Assembly: GCA_036785705.1 (NCBI GenBank)
Contig: JAWUZG010000084.1
Span: 7,127,001-7,191,000 of the forward strand
DNA length: 64,000 nt
Reading direction: 5' to 3'
Source: Acanthornis magna
Lineage: Eukaryota > Chordata > Aves > Passeriformes > Acanthizidae
A program made the position numbers and the translations under genes. The notes below the pieces were generated by a model. It had not been told where the DNA came from and made no database searches. It saw only the letters and a program-made list of their open reading frames with translations. Below are positions 1 to 13,400 of this stretch, one piece after another (position 1 is the first letter of the stretch; the number at the start of each line of letters is the position of its first letter).

Positions 1-3000
1 AGCTACATTTGGTTCAGAAAAGAATAAGAGCTGTTCTTTACCCTGCAAGGCTGGAGGTGCATTTGGGACATGAAACTCTGGCAGCTCAACTCTGAACTGC
101 ACCACGGGAGGTGGGAGGGCACCTACTGCCATCAGGAACAGAAACATTTGCAGTGGGAACAAGTCAAAGTGCTGTTTCCAATGACCCTGAAACTGGGAAA
201 GATTTGAATACAGGCTTTGACTGTGTTGCTGTCCTTTATCTGGGTAAGCAGCACTGGTGCTGTGCTGATTTCCGATGGTCCGAAGCACAATGTTCCCCTC
301 CCTTGCACTGCTAGGCACTGACCTTGGGCTGATGGAGCAGAGGGCAGGCTAAAACCCCTTGAAATCACTTTAGCAGGGCTGCAGAAATATTCTGATGAGC
401 ATAGTAGTCCAGAGATGTGAGAGGAATGGTTGATAAGATGAGGTAACAGCTTCTGGTTAGATTAAGAGATAGAATTGGAGAAATGGTCCTAGATTTGGAT
501 ATATTCCTTGGGCTTCCTCAAACAGTTGAGAGTGGGGGAGGCAGGGAATTTTGCTTTTCCATTTATATTGCTGGCTGGTTTGTTTCACTTACTTTTAGAA
601 GTCCATTCAGGAAGAATGGACTTGTCAGTCAAATAAATCACTTTTTCTTGGATGGAAGTTTTATTAATATATCTCTCCTATTCGCATAGGTTCCTAAGGA
701 AACACCCCAACAAATCCTAAATTTTTCATTGAATTTTGCTTCATAAAGCTTCAGATCGAGTTGACTTTGTTATTACTTAGAGGCTAGAGGAATGTAGTGA
801 AGTACTTTCCATTGAAATTTAATTCTTGTGACACTTTGAATGCTTTATGCTTTTATATGCAGCAAATCATACCTTATCATTAAAATTACCCTTAAAATTA
901 CCATTAAAATTATATTTGCCAAAACTACTGGGAACTAAAAAAAAAAAAAGAAATTAAAAGGAGAAACTGACAAGTCTTTAAAAACCAGAGCTCTAGATGA
1001 GAGGCTAGACTAAAAGAGGCCTTTTAAATGCAACTATTGCAGTATGAAGACTACTTAGCCTAATACTGCAATCTTTATTTTTTTAATCACTGTATTTACA
1101 TTAGTGGACTCAGGGGTACTAAGACCTGAAATAAAATTTGATATTTTTGCAGAAAATTATTACAAGAGCTTTATTTTGGAAATGTTTCTGTTGACTTTCT
1201 AGTGCTTTTACTGCACTGAAATGTAGTGAATACAAGCAACGGGCAAGAGACACATTAAAACACTCACAGGAGTCCCCACCAGTGCAGTATCGGAGAATCT
1301 GAGAACGAGTCTTATGTGAATTTGTTTCTTAGGTGGCGATAAGTAGTGAGACTGAAGTCCTCAGGGAATGTGGTGTAGTAGTCATGTCAACTACATGATA
1401 TTTTTTCATTGTCATGCCAATATTTCAGTTTTTCTGGAATGAAACTCTGTTTCCTTGTGGACCGTGGAGATGCTGACAACCTCACTGAAAAGACCAACAA
1501 AGATGCAAGTCATGAGCACTGCTAATGATATTCCATGTTCTGTGAATATCTGCCCATTAGGAGCTAAGACACTCATCTCTTTACACTTGAACTGTTGAAA
1601 AGCCATCAGTATGGGAGAACAATTTCTGTTCTGTGCCCTAATCAGTCTGGATGTGAATCAGTGGTTTACAAATGAAAGAGTCTGTGTTGTCTTACGAACT
1701 TCCTGTGCTGTTTGGTTACCCTAAGAAGATACTTTCCACTTGGGCAGAACAGAACATTAAAAGAAGACATAGCAGAATTTGTAAAGAGTGAGTTTGAAAG
1801 GAAGATCCAAATGTAATGAGATAGGTATTATATGTTTCTTCTCTGATTGGAGAAAAAAAACCCATTTGTCTGGAAAAACAAAGCAAGAAGGGCACTGACA
1901 TAGCGTCCTCATGGACTTCATCCTCCAAATAACATAGTCACTATTCACCAGGCAATATTGTGTGATGAAACTGGGAATTAGCTCAGTGCTTGATTTGATC
2001 TCCACACTGAGCATCACCCTTGCATTCTTACTTAAGGAATGAACATTGATAGCAAATGGCCTTTCAAAGCAAAATAAACTGTAAGCATTTTCCTACAAGC
2101 AGGAAAATATGGGCTAATGGAAATACACAGGTAGCATCCATATTATTACAATATACATGCAAAAATGCCCATATTTCCTGGGAGACCTTTTCAAAACTTT
2201 TGTCACAATTCCCATCATGCCCTCTGAGGTTATTTCCATTTTGGCCAGGTCCTGTATGCAGAAATGGCAATGTGCCACAAGGGAATGCGTCACATTCCCT
2301 GGCACCAGGGAGCCCTGGAGCTGTTAAGCAACAGGCAGCAATGTGCAGGCATCTGGTAGGATGGGCTTCAGTGCTGAAAGCACAACTAAATATAACAATT
2401 GTAACAGATATGGTGTTCCTAATAACTAAACTTAATAACTTAAAATTGATTTATTGAGTTAATCAATAAAATTCTATTGTAGTCAACAGGAATGTCAGTT
2501 CTTGTGACAGCCTGACTGCATTTTTTGGGAGCCTAAATACATTGTTTGTTATTAACCAGATATGGAAAATTTGCCCAGAGTGTCCATATGCTGCCCCTGA
2601 AGCTCTTTGTTAAAGCACTACTTCTATAAAGGAAATATTTTATTATGATCACATTAATGATGAGTTTTAATGCAAGTGTGTGTTTGTATTTTATTGTGAG
2701 GGATCTATAGAAAGTTGCTGAAGTAAATGAAAAGTGTTAATTCACTTTTTTCTCTCCCTAGCTATAGAAAGAAAATGTTAGGTCTGTAAAAGCAAGGTGA
2801 CTTCTCCAGCATAGGTGACCCATAGTACTATGACTGTACAGCAAATACACCTTTGACAAGCAATTAACAGCAGCTAATAGATGGAAATATTTTTCAGTTT
2901 GGATTCATAGGGTAAGCCCATTGTGCATCACAATTTCCCATAAGGAAGTTTTTTCCAGGTAACAACATAACTGTTTGAACTGTGAAACAGAATTCAGTGC

Positions 3001-6000
3001 AGTGGCAGTAGCAGGGAAATGTTTTATGTTTCAAATTCTGCTAGCAAGACCTCAGAAGGCCCTTTTCATAGCTAATGGTGGCGGACAGGTGGGCTCCTGT
3101 TACTGGGTCTTCTGTGCCTGGGATGGGCAGTGTAGGTTAATCCTCCTGTTGTCACAGTGTAGATGTCTCCACTGACTCACCTTTTTTATTGTGCAGCGGA
3201 ATGCTCACCCCGGGAGGCAGCTGGGGCCAAAAGAGGACTTGTCAGTTCAGACAACCGAACAAATGCCCAGTAATGAGACTGCTCTCACATGAGACCTCTG
3301 CCCCCTTGGTCTGCTGCTGAGCTGGGAAAGCCACTTTATGTCAACACAAGCAAATGGGAGATGGCAGATAGCCTGTGTCCATTTGCTGGCAGAGACCTGA
3401 AAGCGTTTGAATGTGTATTTTTAACCTCTCCCTTTCCTGTCAGAGAGTCCTGTCACCCATGTGGGTTTCAAGATAGGTGCTCAGCCTGGCAGGCTTGCTG
3501 TGTTTGTATGTGTGTGGTTTGGTCCCTGACACAGCTTCTATGATTTCAGGCAGCTGGATTGCCTCAGTTCAGAGTTTCAGGAATCAATGGGAAATTGTTG
3601 TTCCCTGTAACTTTAAAATAAATCCCCATTTTCTTTTCCCAAGCTGCACGCTACCAGGAGCAAATTTCTGTCTTGCCAGATTTCTCACACACTGGTCCCT
3701 TCAAAGCCAACACGTGAGATTGCAGAGAAAGGCTTTGCTCCTGTTACTTTTGTTAAACATTAATGGCAGTTTCCTCCCCTTAAGCATACAAAGGGACAGA
3801 GGTTTGACAAACGCTCTCAGTGTGTCATTTGCTGCTTGACAAGTGAAGCAGGCAGTGTTCAGGGAGCACAGAGGCTACAGAAAAGCACACGGGACTGAGA
3901 ATTCCTACATCTCCATCCTGCATCTTTCCAGGAGGGAAGAGCCGCTGAGTAAGTCTGGGTGGGCTGAAGCGATTGCAGTGGTGGGCAGTTATGTGCTTGC
4001 CAGAGGCATGAGAGGAGGAAACGAAGTACAGCAGAAGTGCAGAGCATGAAGTGCCATAGCACTGAATTCCTTAATGTCCTTTTCCATAACCAGTTTTGTA
4101 GGTGATGAGCTGTCTGCTCATAGGCAGGAGCTCAACACCAGTCTTCTGCTTACTGAAGGTGTCTATAGGAATAGCTCTGGTGTAGGACAAGTGATTTTGT
4201 GGGACTAAAACTGATTTTTACAGCCCTTCTCTTCCCCTCCCTCTACCTTTCTTGCTCTGACAGAACCTCATCTCTCTAAGGTTAAATGCCTGTTTCATAT
4301 CTATTTGGTGAGATTCCATTTTTTCTACCTTAATTGTTAAAGGTGATTTATAAGTTATGTAGCAGTAGTCATACCCATGCTAAGTTGTATTTGTTTTTAT
4401 TACATAGAAAGTGTTTGGCTATTAGAAAGAGGCCATAGTTGTTTTTACTTAGGCTGAATATGCCTTACAATGACTGTATTCTTCTAACTACTGAGATGGA
4501 AACAGTGTTAAATGCAGTGCTGGTGGCACACTTTTGTGTGCTGTGTTGGTTTTGATGCCCAGTTTCAGGTTTCAGGGTTTTGTGGTGTCTTTTCTTTTAT
4601 ATGCTTTCTATGAAATGTACTTGCTCGGCTGTGAGACAGCTTGCGTTTTTGTTTTTTTTCCCCCATTGAATAAGTTGCATAAGTTACAGGTTTGTGCTTT
4701 TCAGGAAAAAATCAGTATTATGGGTCAAACTCAGTGAGGTTCTGAGGGATGTAACTTAGGTTCAGAATCTGGACTTCAATTTACTGCTTCAGGTATTCTT
4801 TACCTGAGACCCCATGGGTGACTGGAAGGAGTTTGTTGTTAGTGTTGTAGTCTGTAGGGAGCAAATCTTTTCAGAGCTGATGGGCTTATAAATGTTGCCT
4901 GTTGGTTTTTCTTGCTGCTGTATACACAGGTGTTGGTATTGCCTCACTTGCACCATGGTATTTTCATTTTCTTGGTGCTTTGCCTGGTGCTACCTGTGTA
5001 GCTTCCTGTAGGGATATGAACCTTACTTTTGTCCTGGAAGGAAATGATGTGTAACAGGAGAAATGTCTTCTTGCCTTCAGTTGCTCTAAGTTAAAGTTTA
5101 GTTGCTTTAAATTAAGTAAAACTTTCAGTTTACTGTGCAGCATTTCTGCTGCATGTCAGTGGCCATAAAAAGAATTTCATTATTAGGGTTATACTATATA
5201 CAAATTCTCTCATAAGTAAAGAGTGAAGTGAAAAGTTAATATGTATTGGCCAGCTCCTTATAGATCCTAGTAGACCAACAGAAGGGTGTAAAACTAAATC
5301 CACAGTTTTATAAGAAGCCAAGGTCTTGTGAGAATAAAATGCTTATAAAGGATATATAAATCCCCTAGATATTATCCTGATTCCAAATTTAGGCTTGAGA
5401 TCCCACAGCTCTTGTAGGTGTGGTGCTGAAATCTGGTCTGGGAGGCTCATTTCAGCTGGATGAGTAATGGACACGTTTATGTTACCCTTGATCACGGTGA
5501 ACAAAGTCACGGGGAGTGTCTTTCCCTGACCTAACTCTGCTCCTGTTGACAGTTATGGGCAGCAAAAAGCAGAGAGAAGCCAATGTCTGGATCTTCTGGA
5601 AAGTTTCCTTTAGATCATGTTTCTGAATATTGGTGCGCACAGTGCTCCAGTACTGGCTGATTGTTCTTTCGTTAATATGCAGTGAAACTGAATTAGGGCC
5701 AGATGTAGCCCTCGGTCAAGTTAAATTTGGCCTTGTCTGGATTCCTAGGTAAATAAGTATGATAGCAACAAGCATTGCAAGTCACAGCTTGGCCTTTTTC
5801 TTTTGCTTTTTTATTTTCTTTTTTCTTTTTCAGTTTATGTGTATATGCCAACAGATTGGGGAATAAATAGATCAAAGAGATTTTTTTCAAAGCTCTGTTC
5901 AACTAAAAAAACCCCAACAACTTTTGGCTGGCCAGCTTTTTCATATGACATTCAGTAGTGGGTATGCCCAACACATTTCCTCATTTTCCTGGCTTATTTA

Positions 6001-6329
6001 ACTAAACAGAATAGAATGAAGCATAGAGTAACCAGTCAGATATAGTAACCTAATTTAATTTTCAGTGCAAATGTTATTTAAACTGAAACTTAGTTTTTCG
6101 TAAGTGTGCATTTGCACCAGATCAATGCCTTAAATCTTCCTGCACTAACTTTTGCATCAGTTTGGATCTTTAGTGACTTCTCTTTAATAACTCTTGATTT
6201 GTGCTGACGTAAGCCAGAAGCAAAGCAAACACTGGTTAGTAGATTTTTAAAGGAAGTGAATGAAAAGAAATTCCCTAATAAATTCAAGTCAAGTATATAA
6301 TTTCTTAATCTGTACAAATCCATTGTATT
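1..6329 (+). other. upstream non-coding sequence, probably DENND2B 5' intron
   Basis: No exon, RNA gene or intact mobile element is recognised here. The first in-window exon enters in phase 2, so coding sequence must exist upstream, and this stretch is therefore most simply intron. It is AT-rich with short homopolymer runs (for example A-runs near 938). Open frames on both strands are all under 140 codons, without a recognisable family or a codon-use pattern. Confidence 0.6.
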
Positions 6330-6373
6330 GGCCAAGGCCAAGCCCATCAACAACGGCGGCAGTGCCTCTGGGA

Positions 6374-6386
6374 TGACGTATTTAAG
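6374..6386 (+). promoter_or_regulatory. candidate LTR core promoter (CRE-like site next to TATA-like box)
   Basis: TGACGTA (6374-6380) overlaps TATTTAAG (6379-6386). A CRE/ATF-like half site directly beside a TATA-like box is a usual layout for retroviral U3 promoters. The strand is the same as DENND2B. Two donor-like sequences follow, AAG|GTCAGT (GT at 6476) and ATG|GTAAGG (GT at 6554). Function is inference from motif layout only. Confidence 0.4.
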
Positions 6387-6939
6387 AAGGGAAAAAAGTT
6401 ACTGTACAGGAGCAACTGCAGCCAGAGAAGAGAGGAGTGAGAACATGTGAGAGGAACAGCCCTGCAGGCACCAAGGTCAGTGCAGAAGGAGGGGCAGGAG
6501 TTGCTCCAGGCACCAGAGCTGAGATTCCCCTGCAGCCTGTGGTGCAGCCCATGGTAAGGCAGCTGTGCCCCTGCAGCCCATGGAGGACCACGGGGATGCA
6601 GAGATCTGTCTGCAGTCTGTGGAGGACTCCATGCCGGAGCAGGTGGATGCCTGAAGGAGGCAGTGATCCCATGGGAAGCCCATGCTGGAGCAGGCTCCTG
6701 GCAGGACCTGTGGACCCGTGGAAAGAGGAGCCCACGCTGGAGCAGGATTGCTGGCAGGACCTGTGATCTTGGGGTGGACCCACACTGGAACAGCCTATTC
6801 CTGAAGGACTGCACCCTGTGGAAGGGACCCACCTGGAGCAGTTAATGAAGAACTACAGCCATGGGAAGGACCCACCTTGGAGAAGTTTTTGGAGAACTCT
6901 CTCTCGTGGGAGACACCACATGTCGGAGAGAAGGAAGAC

Positions 6940-7436
6940 TGTAACTATCCCCTGTGGGAGAGATCCCATGCCAGAGCAGGGAGAGAGTGTATCTGTCTCC
7001 AGTGGGAGAGACCCCATTCCAGAGCAAGGGAAGAGTGTATCTGTCTCCAGTGGGAGAGACCCCATGCCAGAGCAAGGGAAGAGGGTAATAACTGTTTCCA
7101 GTGGGAGAGATCCCATTCCAGAGCAGGGGAAGAGTGTGACTGTCTCCAGTGGGAGTGATCCCGTTCTGGAGCAGGAGAAGGGTGTAATAACTGTCTCCAG
7201 TGGGAGAGACCCCATTCCAAAGCAAGGGAAGAGTGTGACTGTCTCCAGTGGAAATGATTCCATTCTGAAGCAGGGGAAAAGTGTAACTATCTCCAGTGGG
7301 AGCGATGCCATTCCAGAGCAGGGGAAAAGTGTGACTGTCTCCAGTGGGAGTGATCCCATTCCAGAGCAAGGGAAGAGTATGACTGTCTCCAATGGGAGCA
7401 ATCCCATTCTGGAGCAGGGGAAGAGTGTGAGGAGTC
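6940..7436 (+). repeat. 48-bp minisatellite (about 10 copies) inside the LTR-like element
   Basis: The core 'ctccagtgggagagatccca' recurs with the GTGGGA position at 6954, 7002, 7050, 7101, 7149, 7200, 7248, 7296, 7344 and 7392. The spacings are 48 bases, or 51 twice where 'taataac' variants occur. Units differ by a few substitutions, so the array is not a recent perfect amplification. All spacings are multiples of three, so a plus frame from 6818 to 7534 stays open and reads as a 16-residue repeat of the form VSSGRDPIPEQGKSVT. Three antisense frames stay open as well. I treat these frames as by-products of the repeat, not as genes. Confidence 0.93.
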
Positions 7437-10400
7437 CTCTCCATGAGGAAAAAGGAGCAGCAGAAACACCGTGTGATGAAGGGACCACAGCCCCTGTTCT
7501 GCATTGCTCTGAGCTGCTGCGGGAAAAGAGGTAGAGAAAATCAGGAGTAAAGTTGAGCTCAGGAAAAAGGGGGGGAGGAGGGTTGGGGGAAAGTTGTTTT
7601 TAAGATTTGGGTTTATTTCTCATGATCCTACTCAGATTTGACTGATAATTAATTAATCAATCATCTTTTCCCCCAAATGATGTGATGGTAATTGGTAAGG
7701 AATCTCTCCCTGTCCTTATCTCAGCCCATGAGCTTTTGTTATATTTTTTGTCCCCTGTCCAGCTCAGGATGGGGAGTGACAGAGCAGCTTTGGTGGGCAC
7801 CTGGCATCCAGCCACATGTATGCACACTGGAAAGTGTATACCAAGGGTCATGTTTGTCATTATAGCTGGAATTTATTTTGCATTCCATAAGGTTAGCGCC
7901 ACTAAAGAAAATTATGATAAGAGAGGCCAGGGTTATAAACTTTGACATCTTTCCTCTCAGATACAAGACACAACCTTCAAAGATGAGGTTGTATACTTAG
8001 CTAGCATGTTTCCTTCTGTATTCCTTGCTTTAGCACCTCCTCGAGTCATCTTTTACTTATCAACTGCACCGTCTCCTTTCTGCTTTTTCAGGTGCCAAAC
8101 AAAAAAAAAAAAAAATCCTGCATCAGATTTCTTTCTTTCAGTTGTTTCTATAAGAGAGATATTGTGTATGTGTGAGATATTACTACTGCTCCAGTCCAGA
8201 GTCTATTATGAATGTTGGGTTACTTCTTAGAAAAGAAAAAAAAAAAGTGTAACTCTTGGTAAGAAAACTGTTTTGCCTGTCCTCAAAGGTTACAATAAAT
8301 GTCAGTGTATGGGTGAGAGACAACTTTCGAGGTGCAGTTACATAACTAAGTGACTGGAAAGTTCAGAGAGGATGGTAGTATAATTTATTAGGTTGGAAAA
8401 ATAGTCCAAATTTGAGGCACAGAGACCTTTGGAGATCTAGGCAGGTAGAAGTCCACTCTTCTAAGGGACAAAAGAGAGAGGGCAAACCTTATAAAAAAAA
8501 GTTAAGGATGAAGAACAAGGACACATTTCTCTAGCTGTATCATTGTAAGAGTCATGCAGTAATGAACAAAAAGCTGTCAGACTGCTTTATCCATATTACA
8601 GAAACATATACAAAAAGTGTCCTTCAGGGAACAGATAAGTTTTCCTGGTGTGGAGTGTGCTGGTTTTATGCCAATGCTTCAGCTTTTTCCTTACAGAGAA
8701 GGTTGCAGCAAGTTGAACTGAGTTGCTACAGTTCTCTTAGCAACAGGATGGCTCCCAGCTGCTGGTCAGAGAGGAGTCAGCCCCTCAGAGGTGTCTGAGC
8801 ATTCTTCGGGCAAAGCTTAAAATCTGAATTAGCTGTTCTTTTCCCCTGCCTCAGATAGTCCATATGGCTTGTGGCCTACCTTCCCACTGCATGAGCTCCA
8901 AGTGCACAGCGGTGAGAGAGGGTAGACTGTGTTTAGACAGGGTGATGTTGAGGCTGTTCTGGATTCACCGTGATAGTGCAGGAGATTCTATTCTGCTGAC
9001 ATTTTAAAATTTATTTTATTTTGTTTTGCTTTTTATTTCCTATGCAGTTCAGTAACTCCAGAAGCAGCAGAGACATTCTCAGATCTTTTCAATCACTTTG
9101 GTGTTATCCTGTGTGACACACTGTATTTGCTCCAGATGATTTGCTCTCAGGCCTCAGACTTGATGGACTGTGATATTGGTAGTTGAAACGAGGACAGAAA
9201 TTAAGAATGTCTGTTTCATAGCAGAGAGATGAACAATGGCTTTCGGTTTTATAACCCACTCTTGTAGGATGTTTTCTCACTGTGTTAAATAAACTACTTT
9301 GCAAAACTAGACAAAAGGAACCTCTACAGAAAGATCTCACTAGACATTGGCAGCACATTGGCTACCACAGCTAAGCTAGTGGGACTGGAAGGGAAATGTG
9401 GATGCTGGTAGGAAAGGCAAATAAAATATTATATATTTATTCTGAAACAACCTCCTCTGAGTGGACGAGATTAAGAAAGTTTGTTAAAGTTGGGGTGGAG
9501 TCCTGAATTCCTATTCTTTTTCTGTCCCTGTTAGATAGTTATACTTGAGTCTACTTGATGAGGTTTTGCATGACCTCAAAGTTGATTTATATGTAAAGCA
9601 GGGAAAGCAGACTTGTCTGTATTCTGGATTCGTGTGCAGCCAGGATTTAGGACTTTTTGACTTCCTGTTCAGTTCTTTTCTCTTTGGCTATAGAGTGTTT
9701 CAGTAAAGTATAGAGTGACCTTGTAAGGTTTTCTGACTTGTCAGGGCAAAAGAGGGATGTGCCTGTTTTACAGCAACTTTTCCAAACCAGAATTCCAGAT
9801 TTGGAGGTTGCCAAACCCAGAATGCCCTCAGATACCTTTAATACTAAGCTTCACAATTCATAAAAATAATTTTCAACCCTTCCCAAATTGTGTGCATGTG
9901 AGCATAGAAAACGGAAAACTTTGGCAGAAGTAGTTTCACGGAATTTATTGCTTTGATATTCCAGGACAGATGAGCAAGCATGTTGAAATATCGCCTGTGC
10001 TTTGAAAAAGCAACGTTGAGAGCCTCCATGTGCACTGGGATTTTGAACAGTCAGCATGTTTAGACATGCTGCTAAAGAACAAGTTTCAAGGACTGGCAGT
10101 TCTTAAATAGACAAATGAAGGTTTGTGCTTTCTGCCTGGTTTAAGAAAATGCCATCACTTACTGTGTTGCCACTCCCTCTCCAGCAAAACTTCCAAGATC
10201 TTAAGAAATCAGGTGAGACTAAAGCATAGTGAGCCAATTCCAGAACAATAAAAATAGTGGAGCTGTAACAGTGGAAATACCTACTACATACATTATTATT
10301 CAGAACATGTTATGGGAAAAGAGTAACTACAAGGGAGGCTTCCCTTTTTCAACTTTGAATCATATTTTTTGAGGAGAAAATGAGAGATAGTCCTATGAAA

Positions 10401-13400
10401 CTAGAGCAATGTACTTTGGTGGAAAAGAGAGAACGGCTTACTCTGGTACTTCAGTTCTTGCTTTTTGATTTTTTCACAGTCAGCTTCTGATCCCTGTGAT
10501 GGAAAGTACAGCCCAGGCTTATTGGTATTCTTTGCCTTAGGTAGTTATTTGTGTCTGAACAGAGGAGGTGAAAAAGGCTTAAACTTGGAATTGTTTAAAG
10601 ACAGTTCTGCCCTTGCCTTGTAACAGAGCAGAAGACTACTATAAATCTGAAGTGGCAGGGAATCCTACCCTCTGAATCTAGATAATTTCACAATTTCCTG
10701 TTATCTTCTTCCCCCTTACTTGGCAAAAACACCTAGTGCGTGTTGATTGATGGCATTTTATTTTACAGTCATTCCTCATGGTCAGATTTGTCTTGCTGTC
10801 TTGGCTTTACACTTCCAGTCTAATTCAAGTATTTAGGATCTGACTCATCAACTTTGATTTCTTTGCCCTTCTTTTGTACAGTGGCAGAGCATAGTTGCCA
10901 CTTCATGTAATTTACTTTGGCAGAATGACTCCTGCATTTCCCTGGTGTAAATCAGAGCTTTTTGCTTCTGAGCCATAGAAACACAGCTCAGCTGCAGTCA
11001 GCTGTGATGGTGTGTGCTTCTCTTCATGAACCAGCTGCAAAAGCCCAGAGCTCTGGAGGGGTGCTAAACACAGGAATTCACCACAGCACCCCTGTGAATG
11101 CATCCCACAATTATTATCATTGACTCAGTACTTCTTGGGAGCAGAGACACTGGAGCTTTTAAAAACTGCACACAGAGCTTGATCTTTCTTTTGTTTTTGT
11201 TTCACAGTCCTATTGTTTGTAGTTAGGTCTGATATGGTTTCGGTTTTTATTTAAATGGAAACTATCAAAATTCCTTGGGGAAGAAAAATTCAGAAGTACA
11301 AACAGAAAAGTAATTGGTGTTTCTATTTTTGTTCTATCTTTAAACATTTTGTGATTTGTTGCCCACTTTGTTTTTATTGCCTCATTCTCTCTAAATGCTG
11401 GGACTTTTCTATCCCAACATATGTTCAGGAGAATGAGCCTATTTTAAACAGTGTTACAATGCATCAGTTTAGAAAGTACAAGCTTTTGTCTTGTTTTTGT
11501 CACAAATCCCAACGTCAACAATAGCAGGAGGGTGTTATCTAGAATGCGGATTTTTGGGGATTTTTAGCCATACTCCTGGTGAGAGCTCAAAAATTGTAAA
11601 GGGTCTGGTGCAAGAGGGTTTTTTCTGCTACCACTTACATTGTTTCCTTTCCAAGAGAGAGGCAAGATATGACAAGTTGCTTGACTTGCTCTGTCACCAA
11701 GTTGAATCAGCTCAAAAACCACCTTACTAGTGCATGCCCAGAACCTGAGTGTGATAAGTTCACCTCCTTTATTCACCATAAACTCTTACTTAGATTTAAG
11801 ATAATTAAATATAATCTGTAATTATCTACTTGAGTTATGTAGAAAATTAAAATGCTGTGTGCTGTGAGAGTGCAGAATATATTGTAACAGAAAGGTTTAC
11901 TGCCAAATGAGAGTGAATTTAAAATCAGTAGTGCAGGAGGTCCCTTTTGTCTTGTCTTAATGTTCCCATAATCCCTAGTTACAAGAAGTAACAATAACAT
12001 TGGTTTTAAAGTCCTTTTCTGTTCCTGGCACAATTAATACACTGAAAGAGTCAATTTATATTCTTTGATGCAGTATACAAGGCAGTTGTTGAAGTCTCGA
12101 TGCTCATTTATCAAAACTCAAAGGATCATCAATATATGGGATCCTCATGGATGGTGCCTCAACTAAGCAGTAAAGCCATTTCAGGTGGCCTGTTCTGGTG
12201 ATGGTTGCACATTTTACCCTCGTGCTGAGCCCCTGGGGACCCAGTTAGACCAGCCTGACTTCCTGCATTTGTCCACCGCTTACAGCAATGCCTTGCTGAG
12301 TCTTTGCAGCAGTCACTGTCACTGCCTGCCTGTCCCCTCTGGTGAGGATGTAGCCAGGGGTGAGGAAAGGAAATGGCACATTATCACAATAAGGCTGAAT
12401 CTATGCTGCTCTGTAAAATGAGTAGTTCCATAACTCATTGCAAAAAGCAACCATGCCACTGACTGCTGGTGTTTGACAGCTAAAAGTGGAATTCTTGCAG
12501 TTCTTTGGGGGAAAGCCTAGAGGAAATTTATTCTTAGCTCTTGTATAGAGAGAGCAAGAGGCAATTTTTGGAGAAGCATCCCTCATCATTGCTTCAATCA
12601 AAGTCCTTAAAGTTTTTTGGTCTGCTTTGAACTACTCTGCCTTTTACACCTGAAGAGGCCTGGGAGATTGCTGTACTTGCAGTAGTGTGTTCAGTTTTTG
12701 TTTGTGTAAAAGTATTGATTCATACTGGGAGCTTTCCCAAGAGTGTCTGACAAAGGCAGAAGAGTTTTTATGTGCTCTGTTTGTCTGCTGGGTGATTTCC
12801 TGGCAGCACTGCCCTTGGGGAGTGTGAAACTGTACTCATTACAAGGAGCTGTGGGTACTGAACGTCTGCAAAAGTGCTTTTTCTGTCCAGGTCACAGAAG
12901 GAATGGGACACAAACACAGGCTCTAATTTCAGCTTCTGTTGGTCTCTATATATTTTCTCTCCTCTGCCTGCTTTGTCAAATCAAGTGGAAGTTTGATATA
13001 AATGAATATCATACTAAGCCATTACATCTGTTCTCAGCAGCAGTGCATCAAAATATGTACAGTGCATGGAATGGTGAATGGTTCCAGTTAATAGGTGAGC
13101 AGGGTGTGCTTCCCTCTCACTTTGCCTTGCTCTGGGAAGGATGGATTCCAGTATTTGCACTCAGAGTGGCTGGCAGTTGGTAGCTGAACATTTCTTAGCA
13201 ACCTGTCTTATAAAGTTCTGGAGAATTTCAAAGTTACATCCTCATGTACCTATCAGGGCAGCTTTAGTGTGTGTATTAAACATGAGCTTTGCTGCCCTTG
13301 CAAGGAGAAATTTCTCCTGCTTTTGTCTCAGATCTCTTTAAATACTGACTAGAGCAACAAGAAGTCTCTAGTTGTGTGGCAGGCCAAATCTACTCATACC

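Larger units (their letters stand above)
6330..7822 (+). mobile_element. solo LTR-like element of an avian endogenous retrovirus, sense to DENND2B
   Basis: The stretch from about 6330 (cggcggcagtgcctctggga) to about 7822 (ggtgggcacctggcatccag) follows, in order, an LTR family that I remember as frequent in non-galliform bird genomes. Its marks are TGACGTA-TTTAAG near the left, repeated 'ccatggga...ctggagcag' modules, then ...gaggtagagaa...gtttatttctcat..., ...gtaattggtaagga tctctccctgtccttatctc..., and ...ctgtccagct...agagcagctttggtgggcacc. No gag, pol or env sequence and no second LTR are visible, so it looks like a solo or partial LTR. The right end seems to stop inside the usual terminus and I see no clear target duplication. 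The usual AATAAA region reads aataattaattaat-like and lacks an intact signal. The exact family name is not claimed. Confidence 0.75.

Noticed and set aside
3196..3293. Possible exon after ttttttattgtgcag with an open frame to the TGA at about 3291
   Set aside because: The acceptor looks fair but there is no donor in a coding context. The peptide matches nothing I recognise in DENND2B and contains a stop before joining the gene.
6940..7436. CRISPR-like array
   Set aside because: The units are contiguous tandem repeats without unique spacers, and the DNA is vertebrate.
6818..7534. 238-codon frame with a 16-residue repeat as a real protein gene
   Set aside because: It lies wholly in an LTR-like element and is explained by multiplication of a stop-free 48-base unit. 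Antisense frames are equally open and there is no recognisable domain.
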